From Gimesia chilikensis (lineage in GTDB: Bacteria; Planctomycetota; Planctomycetia; Planctomycetales; Planctomycetaceae), in assembly GCF_008329715.1 (NCBI RefSeq), contig NZ_VTSR01000016.1, positions 1 through 64,000 on the forward strand: a stretch of 64,000 nucleotides of DNA. Reading direction: 5' to 3'. A model generated the notes under the pieces. The model did not search any database. It was given only the letters and a program-made list of their open reading frames with translations, and was not told the DNA's origin. Below are positions 23,273 through 33,482 of this stretch, one piece after another. How positions within the stretch are numbered: position 1 is the stretch's first letter; the number at the start of each line of letters is the position of its first letter. The position numbers were made by a program, and so were the translations under genes.

Positions 23273-23989
23273 ATGCCTCGACTGACCGACCACTGCCGAA
23301 TTCTCACAGCGTTGTTCCTGGTTCTGTGTGTGACTTCGATCGCAACAGCAGAACAGAAACAGGAAACCAAAGCAGATCCCGACCTGCCCCGCGTGCTGAT
23401 TATCGGTGACTCGATTTCCATCGGTTACACCAAACCCACCATTGAACTGCTGAAAGGGGTCGCGAATGTCGAACGCGTCAAAGCCAACTGCGGCGATACG
23501 AAACGGGGTCTTAAAAATCTCCAGCGCTGGCTGGGAAAAACTGACTGGGATGTGATCCATTTCAACTGGGGACTGCACGACCTCTGCTATCGGCACCCCG
23601 ACTCAAAAACTCAGGGACACCGCGACAAAGTCAACGGCACCATCTCGGTCCCCCTCGCACAGTATGAGAAAAATCTGGAAACACTGGTCAGGCAACTGGA
23701 GCAGACGAACGCCACGCTGATCTGGGCCACCACAACTCCAGTTCCGGAAGGCGAAGCAGGCCGCGTTGTCGGCGACGATTTGAAATACAACAAGGTCGCG
23801 AAAAAGATCATGCAGAAACACAACATCAAAATCAACGACCTGCATCAGCTCGCGACAGGCTTCGAAGCGCCCCTCTGGGCCGGTCCAGGCAACGTCCACT
23901 TCAAACCCGCCGGCTCCCAAAAACTGGCACAACAGGTCGCCCGCGAAATCAAAACCGCATTAAAAGCGAAGCCGCAAGACAGGAACTGA
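23273..23989 (+). CDS. Exported SGNH/GDSL hydrolase
   Basis: A 238-residue secreted esterase-like protein. The signal peptide spans about 1-26 (ILTALFLVLCVTSIATA). Block I GDSIS holds the catalytic Ser (VLIIGDSISIGYTKP). The HFNWGLHDL segment corresponds to the Asn/Gly oxyanion blocks, and the catalytic Asp/His pair is plausibly in the C-terminal GPGNVHFKPAGSQ. Such proteins deacetylate sugars or cleave esters. The ATG at 23273 follows CAGGAG. It precedes an alpha/beta-hydrolase gene by 81 bases, so the two probably form an esterase pair. Confidence 0.88.
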   Translation: MPRLTDHCRILTALFLVLCVTSIATAEQKQETKADPDLPRVLIIGDSISIGYTKPTIELLKGVANVERVKANCGDTKRGLKNLQRWLGKTDWDVIHFNWGLHDLCYRHPDSKTQGHRDKVNGTISVPLAQYEKNLETLVRQLEQTNATLIWATTTPVPEGEAGRVVGDDLKYNKVAKKIMQKHNIKINDLHQLATGFEAPLWAGPGNVHFKPAGSQKLAQQVAREIKTALKAKPQDRN

Positions 23990-24070
23990 ACCTGCCTGTC
24001 AGCTTTGTGCGAGAGTAAGTGAATCGATCGTCGTCTAAATGACTTTTAACTTCCAAGGCGGGTCTTCCAC

Positions 24071-25963
24071 ATGAAACACGGCACATTTCTCTGGATTCTG
24101 ATTCTATTCTCATCCTCTGTTGTTTTCGGGCAGAACCCCGAGACGCTGCCCCCTTTGCAGGACGGCACAGCACCTCAGAATTTCGAAGCGATGTGGGCCG
24201 GCTTTGATCCGCGAAAAGAACCGCTTCAAACCGAAGTTCTCAAAGAATGGGAAGAAGAGGGCGTGATGCTCAGTGTGGTGCGATTTCGCATCGGAGTCTT
24301 CAAAGGACAGACCGCGAGACTCGCAGCAATTTTTGGTTTCCCCAAAAGCGCCAGCGGAAGCAGGAGAACACTTCCGGGACTCGTACAGATTCATGGCGGC
24401 GGACAATACGCCGATCACCAGGCGTGCCTCATGAATGGCAAACGCGGGTATGCCACCGTCTCCATTGCCTGGGCAGGACGAATCAGTGCCCCGGACTACC
24501 GGGTGACTCCTGCTGAAGTGAAGCTGTTCTGGGAGGGTAAGACCGACGATCCGAACTACAAAGTAACCACCGACTGGGGCGCACTCGACGGTTATCATGC
24601 CCCGGGAAAGCATCCCGGCAATGTCTTTCCCAGTGCCATGCCCGCCGCCTGGACTCTCGATGAAGTTGAGTCGCCGCGCAACAGCGGCTGGTTTCTCGCT
24701 GCGCTCGCGGCACGTCGTGCACTCACATTTCTGGAAGCGCAGCCGATGGTCGACCCCGATCGACTGGGCGTCTATGGACATTCCATGGGAGGCAAGCTCA
24801 CCGTGTTGACTGCTCCCGACGAGCGTGTCAAAGCGGCTGCCCCTTCCTGTGGCGGTATCAGCGATCGATACAATCGAAGTCCGCTGTTTTGCGCAACCCT
24901 GGGTGATGATGTCAGCCTGAAGCAGATTGCCTGTCCCATCATCTTCCTCAGCCCTGCGAACGATTTTCACGGACGTCTGGGCAACCTGCCCGATGCGATC
25001 AACGAAATCCGCAGCAAAGAATGGCGCGTGACCTGCTCTCCACACCACAATCATCAGGACACGCCCGATTTTGAAGCCGCAACAATGCTGTGGATGGACC
25101 AGCATTTAAAATCTGCATTCGCATTTCCTGAGACACCGAAAACGAAGCTGATTCTCAAGACCAGCGATCACATCCCCAGTTTCCAGGTACAACCAGATCA
25201 TACCCGGCCCATTCTTTCGGTCGATATCTTTTATACCCAGCAGGGTAAACAAGACGAGCGTCCCGAAGATCGACTGCAGACGATGCACCGCTTCTGGCAT
25301 CATGCATCGGCGACCGAAACCGACGGCACCTGGACGGCACGGCTGCCTTTGGGAAGTGTTGATCAGCCACTCTGGGTTTACGCCAATGTACGGTATTCTC
25401 TCGACGAACCCGTTTCCGGAGCAGGCTATTACTACCGGCCTTATACAACTAAGTCATTTAATCTCTCGTCACTACTGACACAGGTTACTCCCACACAACT
25501 TCAACATGCAGGCACGCGAAACACACTTGAACCGACATTACTGATCGAAGACTTTCAAGGTGACTGGCAAAAGGAATGGTTTAATTACCGACCGGATGAA
25601 TGGACGCTGATCACGCACAAACTCAACGACACAACATGGAAAGCACCAGAGCAGGCGGAGCTCGCATTGAAAGTTCGCGCAGCAGAATCCAATCGGCTGG
25701 TGCTCGTGATTGACGACTTCGCTGCAGAGGTTGAGCTCACAGGGGGCAGCGACTGGCAGAATATCCAGCTGAAAGCAGAAGATTTTCAGAACTGGAACGG
25801 TGATCCATTACCAGGCTGGGATGGGATCCGTCAGCTGAAGATTACCCCTGCCGAAAGACTTCAGCCCGCGCGCAGAGGCAAAGGAAAATCACGAATCGTC
25901 GGCAAAAACTGGCGCGGTCCTGCACCGGAGTTTCGCGAACTACGCTGGAAAACAACACCCTGA
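24071..25963 (+). CDS. Secreted alpha/beta hydrolase (acetyl xylan esterase-like)
   Basis: A 630-residue exported protein with signal peptide 1-20 (FLWILILFSSSVVFGQ). The central alpha/beta-hydrolase domain has the nucleophile elbow GHSMGG near residue 237 (RLGVYGHSMGGKLTVLTAP), an oxyanion segment LVQIHGGGQYADH, and a His candidate in SPHHNHQDTPDFE. About 230 residues of C-terminal sequence form beta-rich domains, possibly carbohydrate-binding (NYRPDEWTLITHKLNDTTWK). It fits large planctomycete acetyl xylan esterase/dienelactone hydrolase-like enzymes acting outside the cytoplasm. The substrate is not shown by the sequence. Confidence 0.85.
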   Translation: MKHGTFLWILILFSSSVVFGQNPETLPPLQDGTAPQNFEAMWAGFDPRKEPLQTEVLKEWEEEGVMLSVVRFRIGVFKGQTARLAAIFGFPKSASGSRRTLPGLVQIHGGGQYADHQACLMNGKRGYATVSIAWAGRISAPDYRVTPAEVKLFWEGKTDDPNYKVTTDWGALDGYHAPGKHPGNVFPSAMPAAWTLDEVESPRNSGWFLAALAARRALTFLEAQPMVDPDRLGVYGHSMGGKLTVLTAPDERVKAAAPSCGGISDRYNRSPLFCATLGDDVSLKQIACPIIFLSPANDFHGRLGNLPDAINEIRSKEWRVTCSPHHNHQDTPDFEAATMLWMDQHLKSAFAFPETPKTKLILKTSDHIPSFQVQPDHTRPILSVDIFYTQQGKQDERPEDRLQTMHRFWHHASATETDGTWTARLPLGSVDQPLWVYANVRYSLDEPVSGAGYYYRPYTTKSFNLSSLLTQVTPTQLQHAGTRNTLEPTLLIEDFQGDWQKEWFNYRPDEWTLITHKLNDTTWKAPEQAELALKVRAAESNRLVLVIDDFAAEVELTGGSDWQNIQLKAEDFQNWNGDPLPGWDGIRQLKITPAERLQPARRGKGKSRIVGKNWRGPAPEFRELRWKTTP

Positions 25964-26049
25964 TTTTATGATGTTTTACGCACCTCTGTTATAAATCTGA
26001 ATTCGATATCAATCTACTCAGAGTGAATAAAACAGAGGAGCGGCCATCG

Positions 26050-29000
26050 TCAGTTCTTCTCTTTCTCCTCCGGCGACTGAATCGCTTTGAGGGTCGCTTT
26101 GACCAGTCGCAGATCATAGTTCCGGGACTCCTGCTCCAGTTCCTTTAAGCGGGGGACCGCGGATTCTGCCAGTGGTCCGAACTGCTTGAGTCCTTCCAGT
26201 GCTGCACGTCGCTCCTGCGGATCATCCAGCATTTTGATCAGACGGGGAATAGCTTCCTGCGCCGGTGCGCCGATGCGGCCTAAAGCACCAGCGGCAGCCT
26301 CGCGAATGGATTTGTCATCCAAGGCTTTGAGTAGCGCGGGCACCGCAGGTGCAGCGTCGGCACCAAACTTACCCAGGGCCTGCACTGCGGCATATTGCAC
26401 CCGTTCATTCGAGTCCTGCATTGATTTCAGCAAGGCCGGTACCGCCAGTTCCGCTTCAATCGCCAGTTTTCCCAGCGATAGCGCAGCCAGGTCAGACAGA
26501 TCCTGGTCGTCTTCTTCCAGTACTTTGATCAGCATCGTGACCACCGCTTTAGACTTCAAAGAGCCAGCGGCACGCAGTGCCATCTCACGGTCATATTGAT
26601 TCTCACCGCTGATCACTTTCAATAACAGGGGTTCAATCCGCTCGGGAGCATCCGCGGCAAAAACTCCCAGGCTATAGGCAGCATCCCCGCGCAGATTCGG
26701 TTGATCGAGGTTCTTTGCCAGAATATCGATCGTCGGCTGATGGTCTTCTTCAATCTTCTCCAGCGCCTGAGCAGCCGCATACATGGTTCGTTCATTCGTC
26801 AGCATCTCCCGCAGTGCCGGAATCGCTTCAGCAGCAGTCGGTCCCAGTTCTCCCAGCGCATAAGCGGATTCCTTGTAAGAACTGACTGTCTCCAGCAGAT
26901 CAATCAGAGCCGGCACTGCTGATTTCGCGTCAGCCCCCATCTCTCCCAACTGCTCAATGGCCACCAGTCGGTAATCCCGATTTCGCATTAACTCAATCAA
27001 GACCGGCGTCCACTGTTCATTTAAAGGGCCGGCCATCGGTAGATCGTAGGCCGCCTGCTGACTCAATTCTTCATCACCCGAATCCAGCGCGTTACGCACG
27101 ATCGTCAGCAGACCCTCATCCTCAGACCCCGCTTTCAACAGGCAGAGCGCCGCCAGTAACCGGTTCTTCGCTGACGCGTTGTTCAATAGTGTTTCCAGTT
27201 CCGGCAGTACGGCTTTGGGAACGCCGTCTGCATTATTCCCCAGGGTGCGTAATGTCTGCTGCACGATCTCCTGATCCTGCTCGGCAAGCAGTTTGTTGAT
27301 CACGGTGCCTTCCTGATCGCCGCGGACCAGGTAGCTGATCGCCGCCCTGAGCTGGTAGGTATCCTTCTCCTGATTCATACCTTGAACCAGGGAGAGCAGT
27401 TGTGAACTGAATTGATCTCGCAGTCGCTCGTCCTCGCAGAGTAGAACCAGCACTGCAGATTGCTGTTTCGGTTCCAGCGCTTTCAATTGCGACTGCACCA
27501 TTTTGAGCGCTTCCGGCGAATCTCCTGCGACATTCGTCAATGCCTCACCGGCGAACTGTTTGATCTGCCAGTTTTCACTTTGCACACCAGTCAGCAATAG
27601 AGGCACCAGAGACTGCTTATCTTCGACCTGGCCTGCCACAGCAATCGCAGCCGCCATCTGTAATGGTTCAGGCTGTTTCTCCTTGAGCAATGCTTGAAGA
27701 TATTTCACGACCTCAGGTTCTTCAGCCGTGACCTCGCCGAGTGCCAGAATCACTTTGGCGCGGCGTCCCGGATCCACCTCGGTATTCGAGGCCACCGCTT
27801 CCAGACTTTTCAGGGCCGGCTTACCTCCGCGACTAAGAACAGCAGTCAGTTGATTCACCAGCTCTTCATCGATTTCATCGCTCACTAATTTCGCGGTGAG
27901 AACCGGAACGACCGAGGCCGGCAGTGTTTGCTTCCTGCTAAGAATACCCATCACGAAGTACTGCAGTTCCGGATTCTCAAGGGATCCAACCACCGTTTTC
28001 AACTCATCCTCAGTTAACTCAAAATTGGTAAGAGCAGATGCGGCGGCTTCACTGACGCGGTAATCCGAACCCTTCAACAGCTTCAGTAATTCTGCTTTCG
28101 CCTGCTCCTGCTGCTGTTTCGAGAGTGACTTCTGACGGCTCCTCAATGCCCGGGCTGCGTGCAGGCGCACACCCTCGTTGTCTGATTTGACTGCTTCCAG
28201 GAGCAGGGGATTTATCAGTGCCTGCTGAGATTCGGAGTACGACAGCATGATCGCGGCACACTGTTTAGTCAGCAGGTCTTTCTGACCTAAAGCCTGTTCC
28301 AGCAAAGCCTGTTCTTCCGGACTGGGCCGATGGTCATAATCGCTGAGTACCAACATCGCATTCTCTTTGGCCTGGGGAGTACTCTGAGGATCGCAGATGA
28401 TTTTGGTCAATGCGGGATACGAATATCGCCAGGCGGTCCGCAGTGCGGAACGGATTTCCCAGTCCACTTCCCCTTCATCCAGTTGTTTGATGAGTGCGGA
28501 TACAATCTTCTGGTCCGCCCCGCCGATTTTCTCCAGCAGTTTTGCCGCTTTGAGACTCACTTCAGGATCGGGATCGTTCAAAAGTTTCTGCAGGGAACTG
28601 CTGGCCGTGCGGATATACTCGGCCTGATCCAGCAGCGAGACCGCCAGCGATCTGGCCTCTTCGTCATCTTCCGCGAGCACTTTGATCAACGCCTCCGTAG
28701 CCGCTTTGGAATCGGGACAGATCTCCTCGAGCGCTTCGGAAATGGCATCGCTCTCATCAGGATAGTTCGAATAGGCGGTCAGCAGTGCAGGCACCGCGGA
28801 ATCCGCTGCGGCACCAAATTCTCCCAACGCGGAGATATACGCGGTGCGCACATCTTCGGGCGCCTGATCCAGGTGCTTCACCTTATCAATCAGTACCGGC
28901 AATCCCTGCTTGATTTTTCGGTTACCAATTGCTTCTGCCACCTCTGCCTGCAATGCTTCGGGACGGGATGCCTTTAACAGGGCCACCAGTTTTTCATCGA

Positions 29001-30066
29001 GCGCACCGCTGCGTGCGGGATCGTGGCGGGAGAGGAAGATCACAGCCATGCCCCGCAGTTCCTCCGACTGTTGCGGATCGTTCATGATCTCCGTCATTAC
29101 CTTGACGATCTGCGTCGCCTGATCTTCTGACTTCATGAACGATTCGAGGACCTGCATTACCGATTCGCGAAAGACGGTGCGCTGCCCCGGATCCTGCAGG
29201 ATCTCAATCAGCGCCGGCAAGGATGCCTGCTTTAACTGCTGCTTCGCCTCATACCGATACCAGGCGTTCTCCGACTGCATCGTCACCAGGGCGCCATACA
29301 CCTTCAGCTTCGGATCGGTCACATACGCCTTCTCCTGATCCTTCTTATCTGGTTTGGGAATCGCTTTCAGCAGTTTCAGTAATTCTGATTTATCAACCAC
29401 GCCGATCCTGCGCTGTCGCATCGATCCGTCGACAATCAGCGCAAACGTCGGAATGCTGGTGATATAAAAATGCGAACTCAAATCCGGATTCTCATCGACG
29501 TCTACCTGAATCACCGGGTAGCCTTCGTCCTGAAGTTCTTTCACGACCGGCTTCATCATCCGACAGGGGCCACACCAGTCTGCGTAGAAATCGACCAGCT
29601 GACCTTTGGATTCAAACGTGTGTGACTGGATGTATTTCCGCGACATATTTGCCACCTGTTCATCCTTGTCATCCACAACATTCAGCAGACCCGCGACGAC
29701 ACGGTTGGGGTCAATCTTTGACGTGACCAGCATGGCGACGGCCATGACGCGCTGATCGCGATCCTTGGCCTTCAGTTCGCTTAATGACCTCCGGAACGTT
29801 TCCTCCTGATGTTTGGCGATGACCTTATCGACATAGTCATCACCGGTAGAGTCCTTTTTGGGGGCCGCCTTTTTCTCTGTTTGAGTGACAGGTTCCTGCG
29901 CCGGTGCTGGCTCAGACTTTGCCTGACTGGGAGGCGCCTGACTTGCAGGTGTCTGGCTCGCAGGTTTCTGACTGGCGGTGGTTGGTGTCTGTTCAACGGG
30001 TTTGGGCTGTTCGCCACACCCGACCAGGAGAATGAGGCCGATGAGCCATCCGGTTTTCTGATACAT
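26050..30066 (-). CDS. HEAT-repeat lipoprotein with inserted thioredoxin domain
   Basis: A 1338-residue lipoprotein. The signal ends in lipobox LVGC (Cys17), and a Pro/Gln/Ala-rich spacer runs to about 70. A first HEAT repeat lies at 85-150. A thioredoxin domain occupies about 150-235, with WCGPC at 164-168 and cis-Pro SIPT at 204-207. About 25-30 HEAT repeats fill 260-1338 (for example LAEDDEEARSLAVSLLDQAE). Thioredoxin domains on the envelope usually reduce or shuffle disulfides, and HEAT solenoids bind proteins. I know of no characterised protein with this layout. The start at 30066 gives a clean lipoprotein leader; an open extension upstream does not. Confidence 0.88.
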   Translation of the reverse strand: MYQKTGWLIGLILLVGCGEQPKPVEQTPTTASQKPASQTPASQAPPSQAKSEPAPAQEPVTQTEKKAAPKKDSTGDDYVDKVIAKHQEETFRRSLSELKAKDRDQRVMAVAMLVTSKIDPNRVVAGLLNVVDDKDEQVANMSRKYIQSHTFESKGQLVDFYADWCGPCRMMKPVVKELQDEGYPVIQVDVDENPDLSSHFYITSIPTFALIVDGSMRQRRIGVVDKSELLKLLKAIPKPDKKDQEKAYVTDPKLKVYGALVTMQSENAWYRYEAKQQLKQASLPALIEILQDPGQRTVFRESVMQVLESFMKSEDQATQIVKVMTEIMNDPQQSEELRGMAVIFLSRHDPARSGALDEKLVALLKASRPEALQAEVAEAIGNRKIKQGLPVLIDKVKHLDQAPEDVRTAYISALGEFGAAADSAVPALLTAYSNYPDESDAISEALEEICPDSKAATEALIKVLAEDDEEARSLAVSLLDQAEYIRTASSSLQKLLNDPDPEVSLKAAKLLEKIGGADQKIVSALIKQLDEGEVDWEIRSALRTAWRYSYPALTKIICDPQSTPQAKENAMLVLSDYDHRPSPEEQALLEQALGQKDLLTKQCAAIMLSYSESQQALINPLLLEAVKSDNEGVRLHAARALRSRQKSLSKQQQEQAKAELLKLLKGSDYRVSEAAASALTNFELTEDELKTVVGSLENPELQYFVMGILSRKQTLPASVVPVLTAKLVSDEIDEELVNQLTAVLSRGGKPALKSLEAVASNTEVDPGRRAKVILALGEVTAEEPEVVKYLQALLKEKQPEPLQMAAAIAVAGQVEDKQSLVPLLLTGVQSENWQIKQFAGEALTNVAGDSPEALKMVQSQLKALEPKQQSAVLVLLCEDERLRDQFSSQLLSLVQGMNQEKDTYQLRAAISYLVRGDQEGTVINKLLAEQDQEIVQQTLRTLGNNADGVPKAVLPELETLLNNASAKNRLLAALCLLKAGSEDEGLLTIVRNALDSGDEELSQQAAYDLPMAGPLNEQWTPVLIELMRNRDYRLVAIEQLGEMGADAKSAVPALIDLLETVSSYKESAYALGELGPTAAEAIPALREMLTNERTMYAAAQALEKIEEDHQPTIDILAKNLDQPNLRGDAAYSLGVFAADAPERIEPLLLKVISGENQYDREMALRAAGSLKSKAVVTMLIKVLEEDDQDLSDLAALSLGKLAIEAELAVPALLKSMQDSNERVQYAAVQALGKFGADAAPAVPALLKALDDKSIREAAAGALGRIGAPAQEAIPRLIKMLDDPQERRAALEGLKQFGPLAESAVPRLKELEQESRNYDLRLVKATLKAIQSPEEKEKN

Positions 30067-30412
30067 GATCCATCTCGTTATGCGTTGCCTGGTGAGACAG
30101 GCATAATCCTGTCTCTCCAGTAAGTCCGTGCCCGCGGTGACTGTCAGGATGGAGTGCGCTGCATCCTGAAGAGTTCTGCCCAACCGGATGCCTTAGGCAC
30201 ATCTGCACATTTCTAAACATCCGGGAGCAGCATTGATCTATTTCATTATGAAAACTCCTCCCGGGTTCGTCCAGCGTGAACTGAACAAATAGCGAGTATC
30301 CGTCTCTAAAACGAAAGTGGGCTCACAGAATAGCCCCAACATGATTCTCAAGTCACACCGGGTCTCAGGCAAACGTAAATGGCAGTCATCTCCAGTCCTC
30401 TGCGCGAATTAC
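30067..30412. other. Divergent intergenic region, nothing more recognised
   Basis: This region lies between the lipoprotein gene and the Gfo/Idh/MocA promoter at 30413. Upstream open frames here lack ribosome sites. I see no RNA or repeat. Confidence 0.5.
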
Positions 30413-30441
30413 TTGACCCGGAGGTCCAGTTGCCTGATACT
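30413..30441 (+). promoter_or_regulatory. CTTGACCC-N15-TGATACTG promoter, copy 2
   Basis: TTGACC (30413-30418), 17 bases, GATACT (30436-30441), about 100 bases upstream of the Gfo/Idh/MocA gene. Confidence 0.75.
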
Positions 30442-30543
30442 GAAAGCATTCATATCGAAGTTGATTTATATTCAGCATCGCCCCGTTTTCATCCATGGTC
30501 AGCAACAGCGGACTGGCTCAACCGTAGTTTGGAGAAACGAGTA

Positions 30544-32028
30544 ATGACGCAACCAACGGAATCTAACGTATCACGACGCGAGTTCATCAAGACCAGCGCG
30601 ACAACCGGTGCCGCCGCGAGCCTGCTGGCCGCAGCCACAAAGACACGCGCAGCCGATGCGAACAGTCGCTTGCGGATCGGCGTGATTGGCGCAGGGAATC
30701 GCGGTTTCAATACACTCACCAAGAAACTCGTCAAACTCCGTGAGCTGGGTCACAACATTGACCTCGTTTCCGTCGCCGATGTCTACTCGGTACATCGCCA
30801 GCGGTTTGTCGACTACATCAAGGAACAGACCGGCGTCACGCCGACCACGCACATCGATCATCGCGAGTTGCTGGGCGATAAAGACATCGACGCCGTCGTG
30901 ATTGGCACCCCCGATCACTGGCACGCCAGAATCACACTGGATGCCCTGGCCGCGGGCAAACACGTTTATTGTGAAAAGCCGATGACGCACACGGTCGAAG
31001 AAGCCGCGGAAGTCGTCGCCGCCTGGAAAGCCAGCGACCGCGTGATGCAGGTCGGCGTGCAGTCGACCAGTGCGCCTGTCTGGGACATGGCCCGCGAGAA
31101 AATCGACGCCGGCCTGCTGGGTAAAGTCGTCCAGTTCCAGACCGAGTGTGCCCGCAACGGGAAATTCGGCATGTCGCGGCACAACCTGATCACCAAAGAA
31201 ATGACGCCACAAACGGTCGACTTCCGTCGCTTCCTCGGCGTGGACGAAGGCTTTCATCCCGATGTACCCTTCGACCGTGAGATCTTCGGACAATGGCGCT
31301 GCTACTGGGCCTTCGGTTATGGCATGTTCTCCGACCTGTTCGTGCATCGGGTGACCGGCATGTTGAAAGCCACGGGGCTCCGCAAGCCTGGTCGCGTGGT
31401 CGGTGGCGGCGGGATCTTTTTTGAATACGATGATCGTGAAGTCACCGACGTGGCATCGATCATCGCCGACTTCCACGAAGGTGTGCAGGGGCTGGTCAGC
31501 AGCACCATGGTCAGCGAAGAACGCAAGCTGGATCACATCATTCGCGGCCACAACGGACTGCTGCTGTTCGACAAGAGCTGTTCGGGCAACAGTGGCAAGT
31601 GTTCATTTGAGTTTATCCCCGAACGACCGCAGGTCACGCTCAACAGCAATCTCAAACCCGAGACATTCCACGTGCAAACCGATCTCGACATCGTGTCGAC
31701 TCACTGTGCGAACTGGCTCGACGCCATCCGCTCGGGCAAACCCACATCCGTCAATAACGATCCGGAACTGGGCTCAGCCGCCGTCATGCTTGTCAACCTG
31801 GCCGTACGCAGCTACCGCGAAGGCAAGGTGTTCCACGTCGACCGCGACGGACAGGTCAGCGATGGTAACAGCAGCTGGGCGGACGGCTGGGAGAAACTCT
31901 CCAAGGCCAAAGCCAAACCCCGCCACGTACCTGGCTGGCACGCGGGCGACACGGGCAGCGTGATGTACCCGCCCGAATACCAGAAGCTCGCCGGCCCCTG
32001 GATTGATGGCAAGCCGCCGCAAACATAA
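30544..32028 (+). CDS. Tat-exported Gfo/Idh/MocA oxidoreductase
   Basis: A 494-residue oxidoreductase with a twin-arginine leader (SRREFIKTSATTGAAASLLA). An N-terminal Rossmann fold has GVIGAGNRG near 50 and the family CEKPMTHTVEEA motif near 142. The C-terminal alpha/beta domain is that of Bacteroidetes/planctomycete sugar oxidoreductases. Such enzymes use tightly bound NAD(P) to oxidise glycosides, often at C3. The next gene has two DUF1080 domains, a family shown to cleave 3-keto-glycosides, so the pair plausibly carries out oxidation and cleavage in the periplasm. ATG 30544 follows GGAG, and an upstream extension would spoil the Tat leader. Confidence 0.92.
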   Translation: MTQPTESNVSRREFIKTSATTGAAASLLAAATKTRAADANSRLRIGVIGAGNRGFNTLTKKLVKLRELGHNIDLVSVADVYSVHRQRFVDYIKEQTGVTPTTHIDHRELLGDKDIDAVVIGTPDHWHARITLDALAAGKHVYCEKPMTHTVEEAAEVVAAWKASDRVMQVGVQSTSAPVWDMAREKIDAGLLGKVVQFQTECARNGKFGMSRHNLITKEMTPQTVDFRRFLGVDEGFHPDVPFDREIFGQWRCYWAFGYGMFSDLFVHRVTGMLKATGLRKPGRVVGGGGIFFEYDDREVTDVASIIADFHEGVQGLVSSTMVSEERKLDHIIRGHNGLLLFDKSCSGNSGKCSFEFIPERPQVTLNSNLKPETFHVQTDLDIVSTHCANWLDAIRSGKPTSVNNDPELGSAAVMLVNLAVRSYREGKVFHVDRDGQVSDGNSSWADGWEKLSKAKAKPRHVPGWHAGDTGSVMYPPEYQKLAGPWIDGKPPQT

Positions 32029-32106
32029 AGACCATCGCCATCAAGGCAATCGCTGACCGTTGCTGACACCCACCAGGCTTGAGACAAAACAAAGGACGAG
32101 GAACGC

Positions 32107-33441
32107 ATGAAGTGCAACCTACGTATTAACGCCGGAGTGAAACTGCTGGCCCTCTGCTTCGTCTCGCTTAGTCTGCTCCACGCCCCGTTATCGGCTACTG
32201 AAACGGAACTGTTCAACGGCCGGGATCTCACCGGCTGGGTCAACGTCAACGGAGCGCCCGACACCTGGCAGGTGCGAGACGCCGCGATTGTCTGCACGGG
32301 CGAACCCCGCTGTTTCCTGCGCACGGATCGGATGTATGAAAACTATGTGCTGGAACTGGAGTGCCTGCACGTGAAAACGGGCGGCAATTCCGGTCTGTTC
32401 TTCCACGCCGATGCACTACCGCAGATCGGGGCCCCCTATCCGCGTGCCATCGAAGCTCAGTTGCTCGTCGAAGATCATGGCAGTCTGTTTGGAATCCGCG
32501 GCGCCTCGCTTGTGCCACTGACCGACCCCGACAAAAAGGGAACCACCGCACGGGCGCGTCCCCTCGAAAAACGCTGTCGACCAGCGGGAAACTGGAACCG
32601 GTACGTGCTCACAACCAAAAACGGCACGGTGGAACTGGCCGTCAACGGGAAGGTGGTCACACGTGCGAAACAGACGAGCCTCGTCAAAGGCTATATTGGC
32701 CTGCAGGCGGAACACACCGAAGTGCATTTCCGCAACATCCGCATTCGGGAATTACCGTCGAGCAACCCGCCTCCCGAGAAAGTCGCCCAGCCTGACGCAG
32801 GCTTTAAGTCGCTGTTCGACGGGCTTACCTTTTCCGGTTGGAACCATCGGCCCGGACACAAGGGGCACTGGGTCGCCCACGACGGCGAAATCCACTACGA
32901 CGGCAAGGCCGAGTCTAAAAAACGGGCGGACCGCGACCTCTGGACAAAGGACGAATTCGAAGACTTTGTCCTGATCGTCGACTGGCGCCTGTCAGCTGAA
33001 CCGGAAATGAAGCCGCACCCCATCGTGCTGTTTAACGGCGATTTCCTGATGGAGGCAGACAATCCCCGCCAACGCGTCACCCGCCCGCATCTCGATGCCG
33101 GCGACAGCGGCATTTATCTCCGCGGCAGTTCCAAAGCTCAGCTCAACGTCTGGAGCCAGGTCCTCGGTTCCGGCGAAATCAACGGCTACCGCACCGACAA
33201 GACGATGCCCCCCGAAGTCCGTCGCGCGTGCATCCCTATCAAAAACGCAGATCGTCCCCTCGGCCAGTGGAACCGCTTCGAGATCACCATGCGCGGCGAT
33301 CGTGTATCAGTGGTCCTTAACGGAACCACTGTCATCGAAGGTGCGCAGCTTCCGGGTATTCCTCCAAACGGCCCCATCGCCCTGCAGCACCACAACGACC
33401 CCGTCGAGTTCCGCAATCTGTTTATCAAACCGTTGAAGTAA
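32107..33441 (+). CDS. Tandem DUF1080 (3-keto-disaccharide hydrolase) protein
   Basis: A 444-residue secreted protein. After a signal peptide (LLALCFVSLSLLHAPLSA) come two concanavalin-like DUF1080 domains. The first spans about 35-215 (ELFNGRDLTGWVNVNGAPDT ... ENYVLELECLHVKTGGNSGL). The second spans about 235-444 (KSLFDGLTFSGWNHRPGHKG ... LIVDWRLS ... DSGIYLRGS ... WNRFEITMRGDRVSVVLNG). DUF1080 enzymes hydrolyse or eliminate 3-keto-glycosides; having two copies in one chain is less usual. It follows the Gfo/Idh/MocA gene by 78 bases, with a GAGGAA ribosome site. The product should be periplasmic. Confidence 0.9.
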   Translation: MKCNLRINAGVKLLALCFVSLSLLHAPLSATETELFNGRDLTGWVNVNGAPDTWQVRDAAIVCTGEPRCFLRTDRMYENYVLELECLHVKTGGNSGLFFHADALPQIGAPYPRAIEAQLLVEDHGSLFGIRGASLVPLTDPDKKGTTARARPLEKRCRPAGNWNRYVLTTKNGTVELAVNGKVVTRAKQTSLVKGYIGLQAEHTEVHFRNIRIRELPSSNPPPEKVAQPDAGFKSLFDGLTFSGWNHRPGHKGHWVAHDGEIHYDGKAESKKRADRDLWTKDEFEDFVLIVDWRLSAEPEMKPHPIVLFNGDFLMEADNPRQRVTRPHLDAGDSGIYLRGSSKAQLNVWSQVLGSGEINGYRTDKTMPPEVRRACIPIKNADRPLGQWNRFEITMRGDRVSVVLNGTTVIEGAQLPGIPPNGPIALQHHNDPVEFRNLFIKPLK

Positions 33442-33482
33442 CAGCCCCCGCATACAGGCTGTTCACAGACAGGATACCTGCT

